The notes under the pieces: generated by a model
Databases searched by the model: none
Seen by the model: the letters and a program-made list of their open reading frames with translations, nothing else
Told to the model about the DNA's origin: nothing
Assembly (NCBI GenBank): GCA_002070455.1
Contig: MWDG01000005.1
Coordinates: 1-64,000 of the forward strand
Length of the DNA: 64,000 nucleotides
Direction: 5' to 3'
Source of the DNA: Deltaproteobacteria bacterium ADurb.Bin151
GTDB taxonomy: Bacteria > Desulfobacterota > Syntrophia > Syntrophales > Smithellaceae
Program-made: the position numbers and the translations under genes
Shown here: positions 1-7,734 of the stretch, piece after piece
Layout of the letters: each line of letters opens with the position of its first letter
Position numbering within the stretch: the first letter of the stretch is position 1

Positions 1-668
1 AAAAAAGAAACACGGGAGATCAACCCCAATAAAGCGCCTGCGGGACAGATTGTGTTGCAATACAGGCGCCCGTGCCGGGCACACAAATACAAAATCAGCA
101 GGACAAAAACCGCTGTCGCAACCGATGCCGAAAGGGGTATGAAGGCTGTCTGCCCTGGATAAAAATAGATATCAAATGGCTTTAATACCAGAATTCCAAG
201 ATTGTAAATCTGGGTGATCAACGGCTGCAGAAAATAAGTGAAAATCCTTCCGGTAAGAGAGTAGGGGTCAAGCATACCGGCGGGGGAAAGGAAGCCGATA
301 GCTGCCGCTGCAACCACCAGTGCCAGAATTGAATAGCGCAGGCCGTTATGTGGTTTGGAGAAAGATTGTTTGGATTTCAGCCCAATCCGTTTGGAACCGA
401 AGATCAGTATATCCTGAATTGTTCCAAGAGGACACAGGAAGGAGCAATAAACCCTGCCGAAAGTCAAGGTGACCAGAATAATAAAGATCAGTCCGGCGAT
501 AAACAGGACTTCCGGTTGGATGATGGTCCTCAAAAGTGCCTGTATCAACTGGAAAGCCGGAAGGATTTCGGACAGGGGGACGGACAATTTTTCCACGCCC
601 GTAAACAGAAAGACAAACAAAACGAGGATGACACCGGATATGATGATGCGCGCTTTGATCAGGTTCAA
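1..668 (-). CDS. NapH-like membrane polyferredoxin, 4Fe-4S binding (partial)
   Basis: An open minus-strand frame starts at a TTG at 668-666, right after an in-frame TAA, with AAGGA 9 nt upstream, and runs off the left edge (about 222 codons seen). The translation shows several hydrophobic segments and two cysteine clusters, YCSFLCPLG near residue 75 and YCNTICPAG near residue 205, which is the CxxxCP arrangement of NapH/CcoG-type membrane ferredoxins. It follows a DUF362 gene on the same strand with a 140-bp gap, so the two are probably co-transcribed. The likely role is membrane electron transfer, with partner unknown. The C-terminal ferredoxin part, if present, lies outside the window. Family assignment is good, function inferred. 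Confidence 0.75.
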   Translation of the reverse strand, partial: MNLIKARIIISGVILVLFVFLFTGVEKLSVPLSEILPAFQLIQALLRTIIQPEVLFIAGLIFIILVTLTFGRVYCSFLCPLGTIQDILIFGSKRIGLKSKQSFSKPHNGLRYSILALVVAAAAIGFLSPAGMLDPYSLTGRIFTYFLQPLITQIYNLGILVLKPFDIYFYPGQTAFIPLSASVATAVFVLLILYLCARHGRLYCNTICPAGALLGLISRVSF

Positions 669-809
669 CGATAATATTCCTTATTCCAATCCTAAACCTT
701 TTATCGGGACGGTGAACGGTTCCGCTGTCCGTAAGCGGGGTTTGAAAATTTGATATCCTGATCAGATAACGGAATGTGGCAAGAATAAACCGGTGCGACA
801 GTCCGTATA

Positions 810-1763
810 CTACATGGCATAGGTGGCTATTTTCAGTTCTTTCAAATTCATGTTGCCGGTTCTTTGCGCGTGAGCGATTTTGATATAGCCGATGCTTTCA
901 GGATCCTTTCCGAAAATTTTGGCGGCTGCCGCATCCACTGCCACGATATCTCTTGACATCAGGAGGGTTTTTTTCATTTGAACGTTGGCGGACTGCGGAT
1001 TGGAAGGTCCTGACGGCCCCTGGCTCATCAATACGCGATAGGCATCCACAACATTGAGATCCGGTCTGCGATAGAGGCAGAAGTCCGCGATGCACTGGTC
1101 AAGGCCGGTCAGGTGATATTCCATGCGGTTTTTGACGATTCCCATCAGGTTTTTCATGGCGATGGACAGATGTGTGGAACTGTGATGCTTGAGGACCGGA
1201 ACGTTGATAAACACGTCGCAATCCAGAATCAGACTGTGCACATCTGCCGTCTTGAGGGTTTTTCCGCCTGGAATCGTAACTTCACGGTAGCTGAAATTGT
1301 CGAGCGGAACAATGATGCCGCGGGCGGATTTGGCTGCTTCTTCGATTCCGCTGAGTCGATAGCAATTCCGGGCGTTGCCGGAGGTTGGCGTCACCACATT
1401 GTCAAAAACATAAACGCGTTTCGCGCCGGCCGTATAGCAGGATTCAATAATGGTTTTGACCAGCAGTGGATTGGTTGTGGCGCCGACTTCGGGCAGGCGC
1501 GGAAAACCGATGTTGGGTTTGACAACAACCGTCTGTCCTTTTTTGACAAACCGTTCCATACCCCCCATCAGTTCGATGGCTTTGATGAACATGGCGTCCG
1601 GTTCTCCATTTTTGACGGCGACCAGATCGGGGATGCCGACGGGTTTCTCCTTTGCCATGAGCAGGTCCGGTTTGCCGAGAATCACCGTACTGCCTGCGAC
1701 AAGACCCAGCGTTAAACCTTTTTGGATCACTTCCCGCCGATTGTATTTCCTTGTATCTTCCAT
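810..1763 (-). CDS. DUF362 domain protein with Tat-type signal
   Basis: About 317 residues. The N-terminus has NRREVIQKG followed by a hydrophobic stretch, which fits a twin-arginine leader, so export of a folded cofactor-bearing protein is likely. The body matches DUF362, with VVVKPNIGFP near the start and VPVLKHHSSTHLSIAMKNLMG in the middle. DUF362 proteins often occur with ferredoxin domains, and a NapH-like ferredoxin gene lies downstream. An ATG at 1787 is also possible, but the ATG at 1763 has AGGA 8 nt upstream while the 1787 start has no visible ribosome site. No catalytic activity can be assigned. Confidence 0.8.
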   Translation of the reverse strand: MEDTRKYNRREVIQKGLTLGLVAGSTVILGKPDLLMAKEKPVGIPDLVAVKNGEPDAMFIKAIELMGGMERFVKKGQTVVVKPNIGFPRLPEVGATTNPLLVKTIIESCYTAGAKRVYVFDNVVTPTSGNARNCYRLSGIEEAAKSARGIIVPLDNFSYREVTIPGGKTLKTADVHSLILDCDVFINVPVLKHHSSTHLSIAMKNLMGIVKNRMEYHLTGLDQCIADFCLYRRPDLNVVDAYRVLMSQGPSGPSNPQSANVQMKKTLLMSRDIVAVDAAAAKIFGKDPESIGYIKIAHAQRTGNMNLKELKIATYAM

Positions 1764-1825
1764 AGCGAGTTCCTGTATGTCATGCATGGTTAAGGGACAA
1801 ACAAATTATGTTAACATTTTATGAA

Positions 1826-1854
1826 ATAATAGGGAAAATTAGCAGAGGTGTCAA
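1826..1854 (-). promoter_or_regulatory. sigma-70-type promoter of the DUF362 gene
   Basis: Read on the minus strand, TTGACA (1854-1849) and TATTAT (1831-1826) are separated by exactly 17 bp. Transcription would begin near 1819, giving a short leader to the DUF362 start. The rest of 1764-2048 shows no gene. Confidence 0.65.
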
Positions 1855-2048
1855 TGAAAAACGGTTTGAGCTTTCCCTCTGGCTGTTTGGCCGGAATTTC
1901 ATAAAGGAAAACCATTGCCTAATAGCAAACTGCTGATAACGATCGTTTCTGCCGCGTGAGCGGGATAAATTTTATCTGTTCAAAGACCTGCTGATCGTAT
2001 AAAATATGCCACGATGATATCGAAGGGTATGAAATTAAAAAAATATTT

Positions 2049-2468
2049 ATGCTGAACCCTGATTTTACCTGCTATTCGCTGGCGCTTTTGGAAGACGGGA
2101 TGATCATCCATTCTTCCAGAGGAAGCGGTCTGCGTCCTTTATGGAACGCCCTGGAAACATATTCGGGAAGGTCAGGCCTGATTCTGCATGACAAGGTCAT
2201 GGGGCTTGCGGCAGCTCGACTGATCAATCGTTCCGGTATGATTGACGAGGTTTATACAACGGTTGCATCGCTGCCTGCCGAGAAATTTATGAAAGGCTGC
2301 CGTATCCGTCTGACGGCGATTCAGGTTGTCCCGAATATTCTGACCAACGATAAAAGGAATATCTGCCCGGGCGAAATCATCGCGCTGAATACGAGCGAAC
2401 CGGATGCTTTTTACCGGCAAATCAAGGCAATGCTGGATACCGCCCCGAGTCTTCTTCCCCTGCACTAG
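2049..2468 (+). CDS. DUF1893 domain-containing protein
   Basis: 139 residues. The pattern CYSLALLEDGMIIHSSRGSG, then DKVMGLAAARLI, EVYTTVASLPAEKF and a late NICPGE cysteine motif, is that of DUF1893, a small single-domain family. The family resembles nucleoside deaminase-like folds, but no reaction is established and the usual paired CxxC zinc motif is not visible here. No clear ribosome site precedes the ATG (upstream is A/T-rich). It stands alone between two minus-strand genes. Confidence 0.7.
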   Translation: MLNPDFTCYSLALLEDGMIIHSSRGSGLRPLWNALETYSGRSGLILHDKVMGLAAARLINRSGMIDEVYTTVASLPAEKFMKGCRIRLTAIQVVPNILTNDKRNICPGEIIALNTSEPDAFYRQIKAMLDTAPSLLPLH

Positions 2469-2596
2469 TGTGGTGCTTCATTATGACCTTGTCATATCGA
2501 CCAGCGGGAGATATCTTTTTTCTGTGCCTGATTTATTAAGATTTCTCACTTCGTTCGAAAGGACATTATTGTAAAATATTTTACTGAAACAATACG

Positions 2597-3796
2597 CTAG
2601 AGAGTGAATACCCCCCGGTCGTAAATGACAACTTTCCTTCCATCGGTCAAATGAGCCGTTACGGTCTTCGGTTCCGTATTCACCAGGTCCCAATGAAGGG
2701 CGGAGTCGTTAAATCCCAGTTTTTTCTTCAGAGCCCCGGTCAGTTTGGCCGGGTCACCGTTGAAAGTGTCGCTGTAGGATGAACCTAATGCAATATGGGA
2801 GTTGCCGGCTTTACCGCCGAAATTTTCATCAAAGAGCGTTTCTGCCATGAAGCGGTCGATCCGCGAAAACCGTTTATCGGTCAGTGAGAATTCCCCAACC
2901 TGACACGCGCCCGCGTCCATGGCCAGCTGCTTCTTTGCAAAGGCTTCTCCCTGCTTTGCCTCGATCCTGACGGCCCTTCCTCGTGCAAAAGTGATTCGAA
3001 TTCCCTCAACATAGTTACCGCTCCGGAAAGAGGGAAGGTTTGCAAAATAGACACCTTCCGTCCCGCGCCAGTCCGGAGAGATGAAAACTTCGAAACTGGG
3101 CACATTATGGCCCGAAACACCTGCCCATTTACGTTGGTCGCCGGGTGTGATTTTTAAATCCATGCCGGCAGATTCCATACGGAAGTATTTAACGGGAAGG
3201 GAACTGAGCCGTTTCTTAATGGCCATGACCTCTTTGTGAATGTGCTGCCATTCGGCGACGGGATGGTCCCTGTCGAGGTAACAGCCTTTGACAACCTGTC
3301 CGGTGTATTGTTTGATAGACATTCTGGCCTGACGGGCCAATTCATCGGTTGGGACAATGCAAAGTGTCCAGCTGTATTTGTGCTGTTCTTCGCGGCGGTC
3401 AAGTATGTCTTTGAGGGGTTTTCGGGACACCATGGCCTTGCCGATTCTGGACGGCTCAATGTCTTTTAAATGGGTGAGAGATTCGGGGGCGTGCAGATAA
3501 ATCCGGCCTCCGATGTTCTGGTACAGCTCCTGGTCGCCGGGGGTGAGAAAAGTAAGCTGTTTCGGATTGGCCTTCTCATAAAAACTTTTTTCCATTTCAA
3601 AGGTGGCCACCATCCGTTGTACGGGATGAATGCCCATGTCCAGGAGGCGCGCGTAGAGAATCTCCGCTAGCTTCAGCGCCGGTTGGCCGTACTGGATCAG
3701 GACAATTTCATTTTTCTTCAAAGAGGCTTTTTTGGCTGTCTGCAATCCCCACAATAGCACATCGGCGTATTTCTCAAGGTGATTCGGGCTCAGCAT
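2597..3796 (-). CDS. M29-family metallo-aminopeptidase
   Basis: 399 residues, the usual length for family M29 (AmpS/AmpT), which removes N-terminal amino acids using two divalent metals. Near the C-terminus it has the family pattern VGEFSLTDKRFSRI, TLFDENFGG...NSHIALG and ALHWDLV, which supplies the Glu, His and His/Asp metal ligands. The segment YVEGIRITFARGRAV-RIEA before it is also typical. The start has AAAGGA upstream. No signal peptide, so cytoplasmic. It is monocistronic as far as seen. Confidence 0.85.
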   Translation of the reverse strand: MLSPNHLEKYADVLLWGLQTAKKASLKKNEIVLIQYGQPALKLAEILYARLLDMGIHPVQRMVATFEMEKSFYEKANPKQLTFLTPGDQELYQNIGGRIYLHAPESLTHLKDIEPSRIGKAMVSRKPLKDILDRREEQHKYSWTLCIVPTDELARQARMSIKQYTGQVVKGCYLDRDHPVAEWQHIHKEVMAIKKRLSSLPVKYFRMESAGMDLKITPGDQRKWAGVSGHNVPSFEVFISPDWRGTEGVYFANLPSFRSGNYVEGIRITFARGRAVRIEAKQGEAFAKKQLAMDAGACQVGEFSLTDKRFSRIDRFMAETLFDENFGGKAGNSHIALGSSYSDTFNGDPAKLTGALKKKLGFNDSALHWDLVNTEPKTVTAHLTDGRKVVIYDRGVFTL

Positions 3797-4039
3797 TCAT
3801 TTTCCTTTCATTGCAGGTTGTTGAAGATATCATTACTAGGATTTATGGCCGCAGGCAAGTATTTATATTGTTGGCTTTTTCATTCCGGGAAGAAATGATT
3901 TATGATTCCTGGAATTCGCGGTGTTGCTGACAGGATTGAATGCTTTTCGGTTTTGTGATATTAGAATAGAAAATCCATTTCTATTTCTGCATTGCCGGTT
4001 GATGTTCCTAAAATTAAAAAACAAGGAGGTCTATAAGCG

Positions 4040-4402
4040 ATGTCGGAAGAAACTCACAAAAAGAAAGAACACGACGAAAAACACCTGGACAAAATGACCG
4101 TGAAAGAGCTGCGGGAAGTGGCGGAGGGGCTTCCCCATGAGCGGGCAATTCATGACATGAAAAAAGAAGAGTTGATAGCCTTCATCAAGCAGGCGAAGGG
4201 CATCAAGGATGAAGGACATGTGCACAAGCACAAACCCAGGGGTAAAATTAAGATGACCAAAGCCGAAGTCAGGGCGAAGATCCGGGAATTGAAAATTTTG
4301 CATGGTCAGGCCATTGAAGAAAGAAATAAGGATACAGCGGTGGTACTTCGGCATCAGATCAGCCGTCTGAAAAAAATATCACGCCGGGTTGCGGAAGCAT
4401 GA
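4040..4402 (+). CDS. Small Rho_N/SAP-like domain protein
   Basis: 120 residues, very charged. Residues 15-55 (DKMTVKELREVAEGLPHERA...MKKEELIAFIKQ) resemble the Rho termination factor N-terminal (SAP-like) helix-extended-loop-helix fold. The C-terminal half is basic and helical with a predicted coiled-coil tendency (KAEVRAKIRELKILHGQAIEE), somewhat like the helical part of ribosomal protein L29. A strong AAGGAGGT lies at 4023-4030. Nucleic-acid binding is a fair inference; there is no helicase domain, so this is not Rho itself. Exact role unknown. Confidence 0.65.
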   Translation: MSEETHKKKEHDEKHLDKMTVKELREVAEGLPHERAIHDMKKEELIAFIKQAKGIKDEGHVHKHKPRGKIKMTKAEVRAKIRELKILHGQAIEERNKDTAVVLRHQISRLKKISRRVAEA

Positions 4403-4407
4403 ATAAA

Positions 4408-4524
4408 TAGCCTGTTAGGCTGTAGACTGTTAGACTGTTAGGTTACAGGAGGAAATAAAAAAAGAGACGTCATGCGACGTCTCTTTTTTTCCTTTTAACT
4501 ACAGCCTATAGCCTAATAGCCTAT
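4408..4524. repeat. Degenerate TAGRCTGT repeat array flanking a terminator
   Basis: From 4408 to 4449 the + strand carries tandem variants of TAGRCTGT (R = A/G). From 4499 to 4524 the reverse-complement form (ACAGCCTATAGCCTAATAGCC) appears. The two arms can pair imperfectly and enclose the hairpin at 4457-4490. The same repeat family recurs at 31589-31737. Confidence 0.7.
4457..4490. terminator. Bidirectional intrinsic terminator
   Basis: Perfect 15-bp stem: A7-GAGACGTC, loop ATGC, GACGTCTC-T7. Because the stem starts with A7 and ends with T7 it can stop transcription from both the Rho_N-like gene (+) and the thiolase gene (-), which converge here. Confidence 0.9.
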
Positions 4525-4527
4525 TTT

Positions 4528-5787
4528 TTATAACATCTCAATCGCACAGGCCATTGACACACCGCCGCCGCCGCACAGGGTTGCCATTCCAAGCGTTTTG
4601 TTGCGCTTTTTCATCGCGTGGATCAACGTTACGACAATTCTCGCTCCTGTGGATCCGACAGGATGCCCGAGGCCAATGCCTGAGCCGTTGACATTGGTGA
4701 CTTCCCTGTTGATGCCCAATTCTTTTTCGCAGCCCAGGTACTGGCCAGCGAACGCTTCGTTAAGTTCAATCAGCTCAAAAGCGTCCAGCGAAAGTTTCGG
4801 GTCGTTTTTAAGAAGATTCTTTACAGCCGGGACCGGGCTCAAGCCCATGACAGAAGGATTGCAGGCACCGCGTCCGGCGGAGCGTATTCTGGCGATCGGC
4901 TTTAATCCCAGTTCTTTGGCCTTTTCGGCAGACATAATAATTAAGGCGGAAGCGCCGTCATTGAGACCGGAGGAATTACCGGCGGTGACCTTGCCGATTT
5001 TGGGGATAAATGCCGGCGGCAGGGACTGCAACTGTTCCATGGTCAATCCGGGACGGAAATGTTCGTCCTTGTCAAAGATAACGGGCGGTTTGCCTTTTTT
5101 CTGGGGAATTTCAACCGGTACAATTTCTTCCTTAAAGTCACCTTCTTTGGTGGCGCGTTCTACATTGTTATGGCTGCGCAGGGCAACTTCATCCATTTCC
5201 TCACGGCTGATGTTCAAAAGCTGCGCGATCAATTCTGCGGTATGCCCCATGATGTACGGTTTTCCTTTTAGACTGTCGAAAGGCTGGCCCGACTTGACAG
5301 GGCAGGTGTCGTCAAGCGGCATGACATAGGAACCGCAGTGCAATGCGCGGATCATGGCATCGACAAAAACCGTGTCTTGGAGACGGCATCCCCAGCGGGC
5401 GTCGAAACTGACGTAAGGTACACCGGACATATGTTCAACACCACCCGACAGAACAATGTCGGCCATCCCGGCCTTGATCATGGCCGCGCCGCTGAGCATA
5501 GCTTCCATGCCGGAAATGCATACGCGGTTCATGGTGACAGCAGTCACGGTCTCCGGAATACCCGCCAGAAGAGCACCCACACGGGCTGTGTTCAGTGTGT
5601 TAGGGTGTTCAAGGCAGCAGCCAAATCTTACATCATCAATTAACGCGGGATCGATCCCGGCGCGCCTAACGGCCTCTTTCATGACAACGGCGGCAAGACG
5701 GGCACCGATTACGTTTTTCAATGTTCCGCCAAAAGTTCCTATGGCCGTTCTGCACGCTGATACAATTACTACATCCTTCATTTTCAA
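4528..5787 (-). CDS. Thiolase (acetyl-CoA C-acyltransferase family)
   Basis: 419 residues, slightly longer than the usual 390-400. Catalyses reversible thiolytic cleavage or condensation of acyl-CoA. Active-site motifs are present: the nucleophile Cys90 in NRVCISGMEA (most thiolases have CGSG, so CISG is a variant), GSGIGLGHPVGSTGAR, and LCGGGGVSMA with the second Cys. GGAG lies just upstream of the ATG. It is monocistronic, ending at a bidirectional terminator. Substrate (acetoacetyl-CoA or longer chain) cannot be told from sequence; a role in fatty acid or butyrate-type beta-oxidation is plausible in a syntroph. Confidence 0.88.
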   Translation of the reverse strand: MKMKDVVIVSACRTAIGTFGGTLKNVIGARLAAVVMKEAVRRAGIDPALIDDVRFGCCLEHPNTLNTARVGALLAGIPETVTAVTMNRVCISGMEAMLSGAAMIKAGMADIVLSGGVEHMSGVPYVSFDARWGCRLQDTVFVDAMIRALHCGSYVMPLDDTCPVKSGQPFDSLKGKPYIMGHTAELIAQLLNISREEMDEVALRSHNNVERATKEGDFKEEIVPVEIPQKKGKPPVIFDKDEHFRPGLTMEQLQSLPPAFIPKIGKVTAGNSSGLNDGASALIIMSAEKAKELGLKPIARIRSAGRGACNPSVMGLSPVPAVKNLLKNDPKLSLDAFELIELNEAFAGQYLGCEKELGINREVTNVNGSGIGLGHPVGSTGARIVVTLIHAMKKRNKTLGMATLCGGGGVSMACAIEML

Positions 5788-6170
5788 TCTCCTTTTTCAA
5801 TAGAATAAGTAATTTACTGCCGCCATTTTTCGTGTGGGATGGCAGGTCAATTCGTTTTAACCTTAAGACTTGAATTTGAGCTGCCATTCTGTAAAGGGAG
5901 TAAAAAAAGTTGTCAAGCAGAATTAATGAAATTGAGCACACAAGCCTGACAAATTGCAGTAAAATATTTATTAAATACATATTATTAAAGATATTTCGCG
6001 AATTATAATGATTGGACAACCGGTTTTAAAGAATATTCGTTATTTTGCTAAATAATGAATTGAAGTTGTTGACATCTGTCTGTTCTTGTATTATGTACCC
6101 GTTGAAATTTTTCTTAAGTAATCCGATTTTTTGACAATCATCGGGTGAAGGGAAAACAAACGAAAGATGT
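5788..6170. other. Intergenic region between thiolase and tRNA-Asn
   Basis: A/T-rich, with no convincing ORF. It must hold the thiolase promoter (minus) and a tRNA promoter (plus). A candidate for the latter is TTGTTG at 6066-6071, a 17-bp spacer and TATTAT at 6089-6094; an overlapping TTGACA at 6069-6074 would give only 14 bp. Confidence 0.45.
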
Positions 6171-6246
6171 TCCCCAGTAGCTCAGTCGGTAGAGCGGCTG
6201 GCTGTTAACCAGCATGTCCGTGGTTCGAGTCCGCGCTGGGGAGCCA
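6171..6246 (+). tRNA. tRNA-Asn (anticodon GTT)
   Basis: 76 nt including an encoded CCA. Acceptor stem TCCCCAG (6171-6177) pairs with CTGGGGA (6236-6242). The D arm (GCTCAGTCGGTAGAGC), anticodon loop CTGTTAACC with GTT, and T-loop GTTCGAGTC are all canonical. Mobile elements often insert at tRNA genes, and an accessory island follows directly. Confidence 0.97.
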
Positions 6247-6253
6247 AAACAAT

Positions 6254-6294
6254 AATGGTCGATTTCATCATTGGAATCGGCCATTTATTTTTTG
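6254..6294 (+). terminator. Intrinsic terminator after tRNA-Asn
   Basis: An 11-bp stem AATGGTCGATT / AATCGGCCATT (one G-T pair) with a 10-nt loop is followed by TATTTTTTG. It sits 8 nt after the tRNA CCA end. Confidence 0.8.
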
Positions 6295-6429
6295 TTGAAT
6301 TTCAGGCATCAACCATCGTAATAAATAAAACCAGCAATAATAATGTGTTAACCGGTTTTGTAAGTGTATCAGATGGTCTTTGTTGTTCTGCGAATATTTT
6401 CACATTTGAATATGTGTGCACCTGTTCAC

Positions 6430-7557
6430 TCACTCTATTCCTAGCTTTTCCCAGTTCAACTCATAGCTCGCACTTCGCCCTTTACCAGGATTCTGTTTGA
6501 TGATCCCAAGTTTTATAAGGTGGTCAATCTCCCTGAATGCTGTTGCTCTACTGACTTTGGCAAGAGAAACGTATTTTCTGGTTGTGAGCCCACCTGCAAA
6601 ACCTCCCTTTCCTGCATCCAGCAACCGATTAATGACCTTCCGCTGCCGTTCCGTCAGTGAAACATCCGAATGTGATTTCCAGAATGAGGCCTTATTAAGG
6701 ACTGTTGCCAACATCACTTCCGAGCTTTTGATGGCTCTCGAAAAGCAACCAAGAAACCAACTAAACCAGTCAGTGATATCGCCATTACCCTTCTGGCAGC
6801 GTTCTAGTACATTGTAGTATACATCCCGCTCGGCCATAATCTGAGAGGAAAGACTATAATAACGTATTGATTGTCTGTCATCCTGAGCCAGCGCCATATC
6901 AGTCAATGATCGGGCAATCCGACCGTTACCATCCTCGAATGGATGGATCGTCACAAACCAGAATTGAGCAATTGCTGCCCGGAGCAATCCCTCCACATTA
7001 CCCCTGCTCGTTTTCCACCACTCAAAGAACCTGCCTATTTCAGAGGAGATGCGATCAGAGGGAGGAGCTTCGAAATGAATATTTTCACGGCCGATGGGAC
7101 CGGATACAACACGCATGGGCATATCACCCCGCCATTTGCCCACTCTAATTTTGTGCATACCTGAATAGCCAGTCGGAAAAAGTGAAGCGTGCCAACCAAA
7201 GAGACGTTTCTGCGTAAGCGGTTCCTCATGATTTTTTGTAGCATCAAGGAGAATAGATACAAGTCCATCTATATAGTGGTCCACTCTTAATCCTGCCGAG
7301 GGTAGCCCAAGCTTTCTAGCGACCGATGACCTAACAAGCTGAGCATTGAGATTTTCTCCTTCGATTAAAGCAGTCTTTAAAGTCTCCTCCGTTAATATTT
7401 CAATCTGAGCCTGGTTTTCAAGGGTAAAGCCAAGATCGGCCACTCTACTCAAAAGTTTTCCTTGCAACATCCGGCACTCACCCAGCGCAAGAAGAATATT
7501 TTCATTCTTCCATCTAAAGTTTGTCCAATCCGGACGCTCCCATAAATACTGAGTCAT
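6430..7557 (-). CDS. Fic/DOC family AMP-transferase with winged-helix C-terminus
   Basis: 375 residues. The N-terminal part (YLWERPDWTNFRW...) matches the DUF4172 domain found before Fic domains. The catalytic motif HPFEDGNGRIAR is intact at residues 205-216. An inhibitory-helix motif of the S/TxxxE(G/N) type, TALIEG at 62-67, lies N-terminal, which marks a class II, self-inhibited Fic enzyme. The last 75 residues form a winged helix-turn-helix (TTRKYVSLAKVSRATAFREI), so the protein may bind its own promoter. Fic proteins transfer AMP to Ser/Thr/Tyr hydroxyls; the target is unknown. It lies next to tRNA-Asn and opposite an AbiE pair. Confidence 0.9.
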   Translation of the reverse strand: MTQYLWERPDWTNFRWKNENILLALGECRMLQGKLLSRVADLGFTLENQAQIEILTEETLKTALIEGENLNAQLVRSSVARKLGLPSAGLRVDHYIDGLVSILLDATKNHEEPLTQKRLFGWHASLFPTGYSGMHKIRVGKWRGDMPMRVVSGPIGRENIHFEAPPSDRISSEIGRFFEWWKTSRGNVEGLLRAAIAQFWFVTIHPFEDGNGRIARSLTDMALAQDDRQSIRYYSLSSQIMAERDVYYNVLERCQKGNGDITDWFSWFLGCFSRAIKSSEVMLATVLNKASFWKSHSDVSLTERQRKVINRLLDAGKGGFAGGLTTRKYVSLAKVSRATAFREIDHLIKLGIIKQNPGKGRSASYELNWEKLGIE

Positions 7558-7582
7558 TTGCCACCTATTATTGCTTCTTATT

Positions 7583-7618
7583 ATGAAGCGATTATATTCT
7601 TTATTCGCTTCATGTCAA
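7583..7618 (-). promoter_or_regulatory. Fic promoter with inverted-repeat operator
   Basis: On the minus strand, TTGACA (7618-7613), a 16-bp spacer and TATAAT (7596-7591). The 9-bp arms ATGAAGCGA (7583-7591) and TCGCTTCAT (7605-7613) form a perfect inverted repeat with a 13-bp centre that brackets the -10 box and touches the -35. A dimeric repressor, perhaps the winged helix of Fic itself, could block polymerase here. Confidence 0.75.
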
Positions 7619-7647
7619 GTCAATCTTAACAGAATGCCCAGATCACG

Positions 7648-7670
7648 CCCCTTACCGGTGCCAACAATTC
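7648..7670 (+). repeat. 23-bp direct repeat, copy 1 (intergenic)
   Basis: Identical over 23 bp to 8879-8901 inside the AbiEii-like gene, where it encodes PLTGANNS. In the intergenic copy the same reading frame is open between a TAA at 7627 and the downstream AbiEi frame. It looks like a remnant of another AbiEii-type gene or a short recombination footprint. Confidence 0.8.
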
Positions 7671-7693
7671 GTTGTTGTATGCTATTTTTAATA

Positions 7694-7728
7694 AATACCT
7701 TGACAAGGTATTAACCTATAAATATAAT
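7694..7728 (+). promoter_or_regulatory. AbiE promoter with 19-bp palindromic operator
   Basis: Consensus TTGACA (7700-7705), 17-bp spacer, TATAAT (7723-7728). A perfect 19-bp palindrome, AATACCTTG-A-CAAGGTATT (7694-7712), contains the -35 box. AbiEi antitoxins are known to repress their own operon by binding inverted repeats in the promoter, so this is a strong operator candidate. The expected transcription start (about 7735) coincides with the preferred ATG, implying a leaderless mRNA. Confidence 0.85.
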
Positions 7729-7734
7729 ACACAC

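Noticed and set aside
348-753. Two short + strand frames at the left end
   Set aside because: They run antisense to the NapH-like gene, whose Cys motifs and start context are clear.
1113-1715. 200-codon + strand frame
   Set aside because: Lies opposite the DUF362 gene, has no known motif and no ribosome site; it is a shadow of the coding strand.
4408-4524. CRISPR array
   Set aside because: Units are only about 8 bp, degenerate, with no unique spacers and no cas genes in the window.
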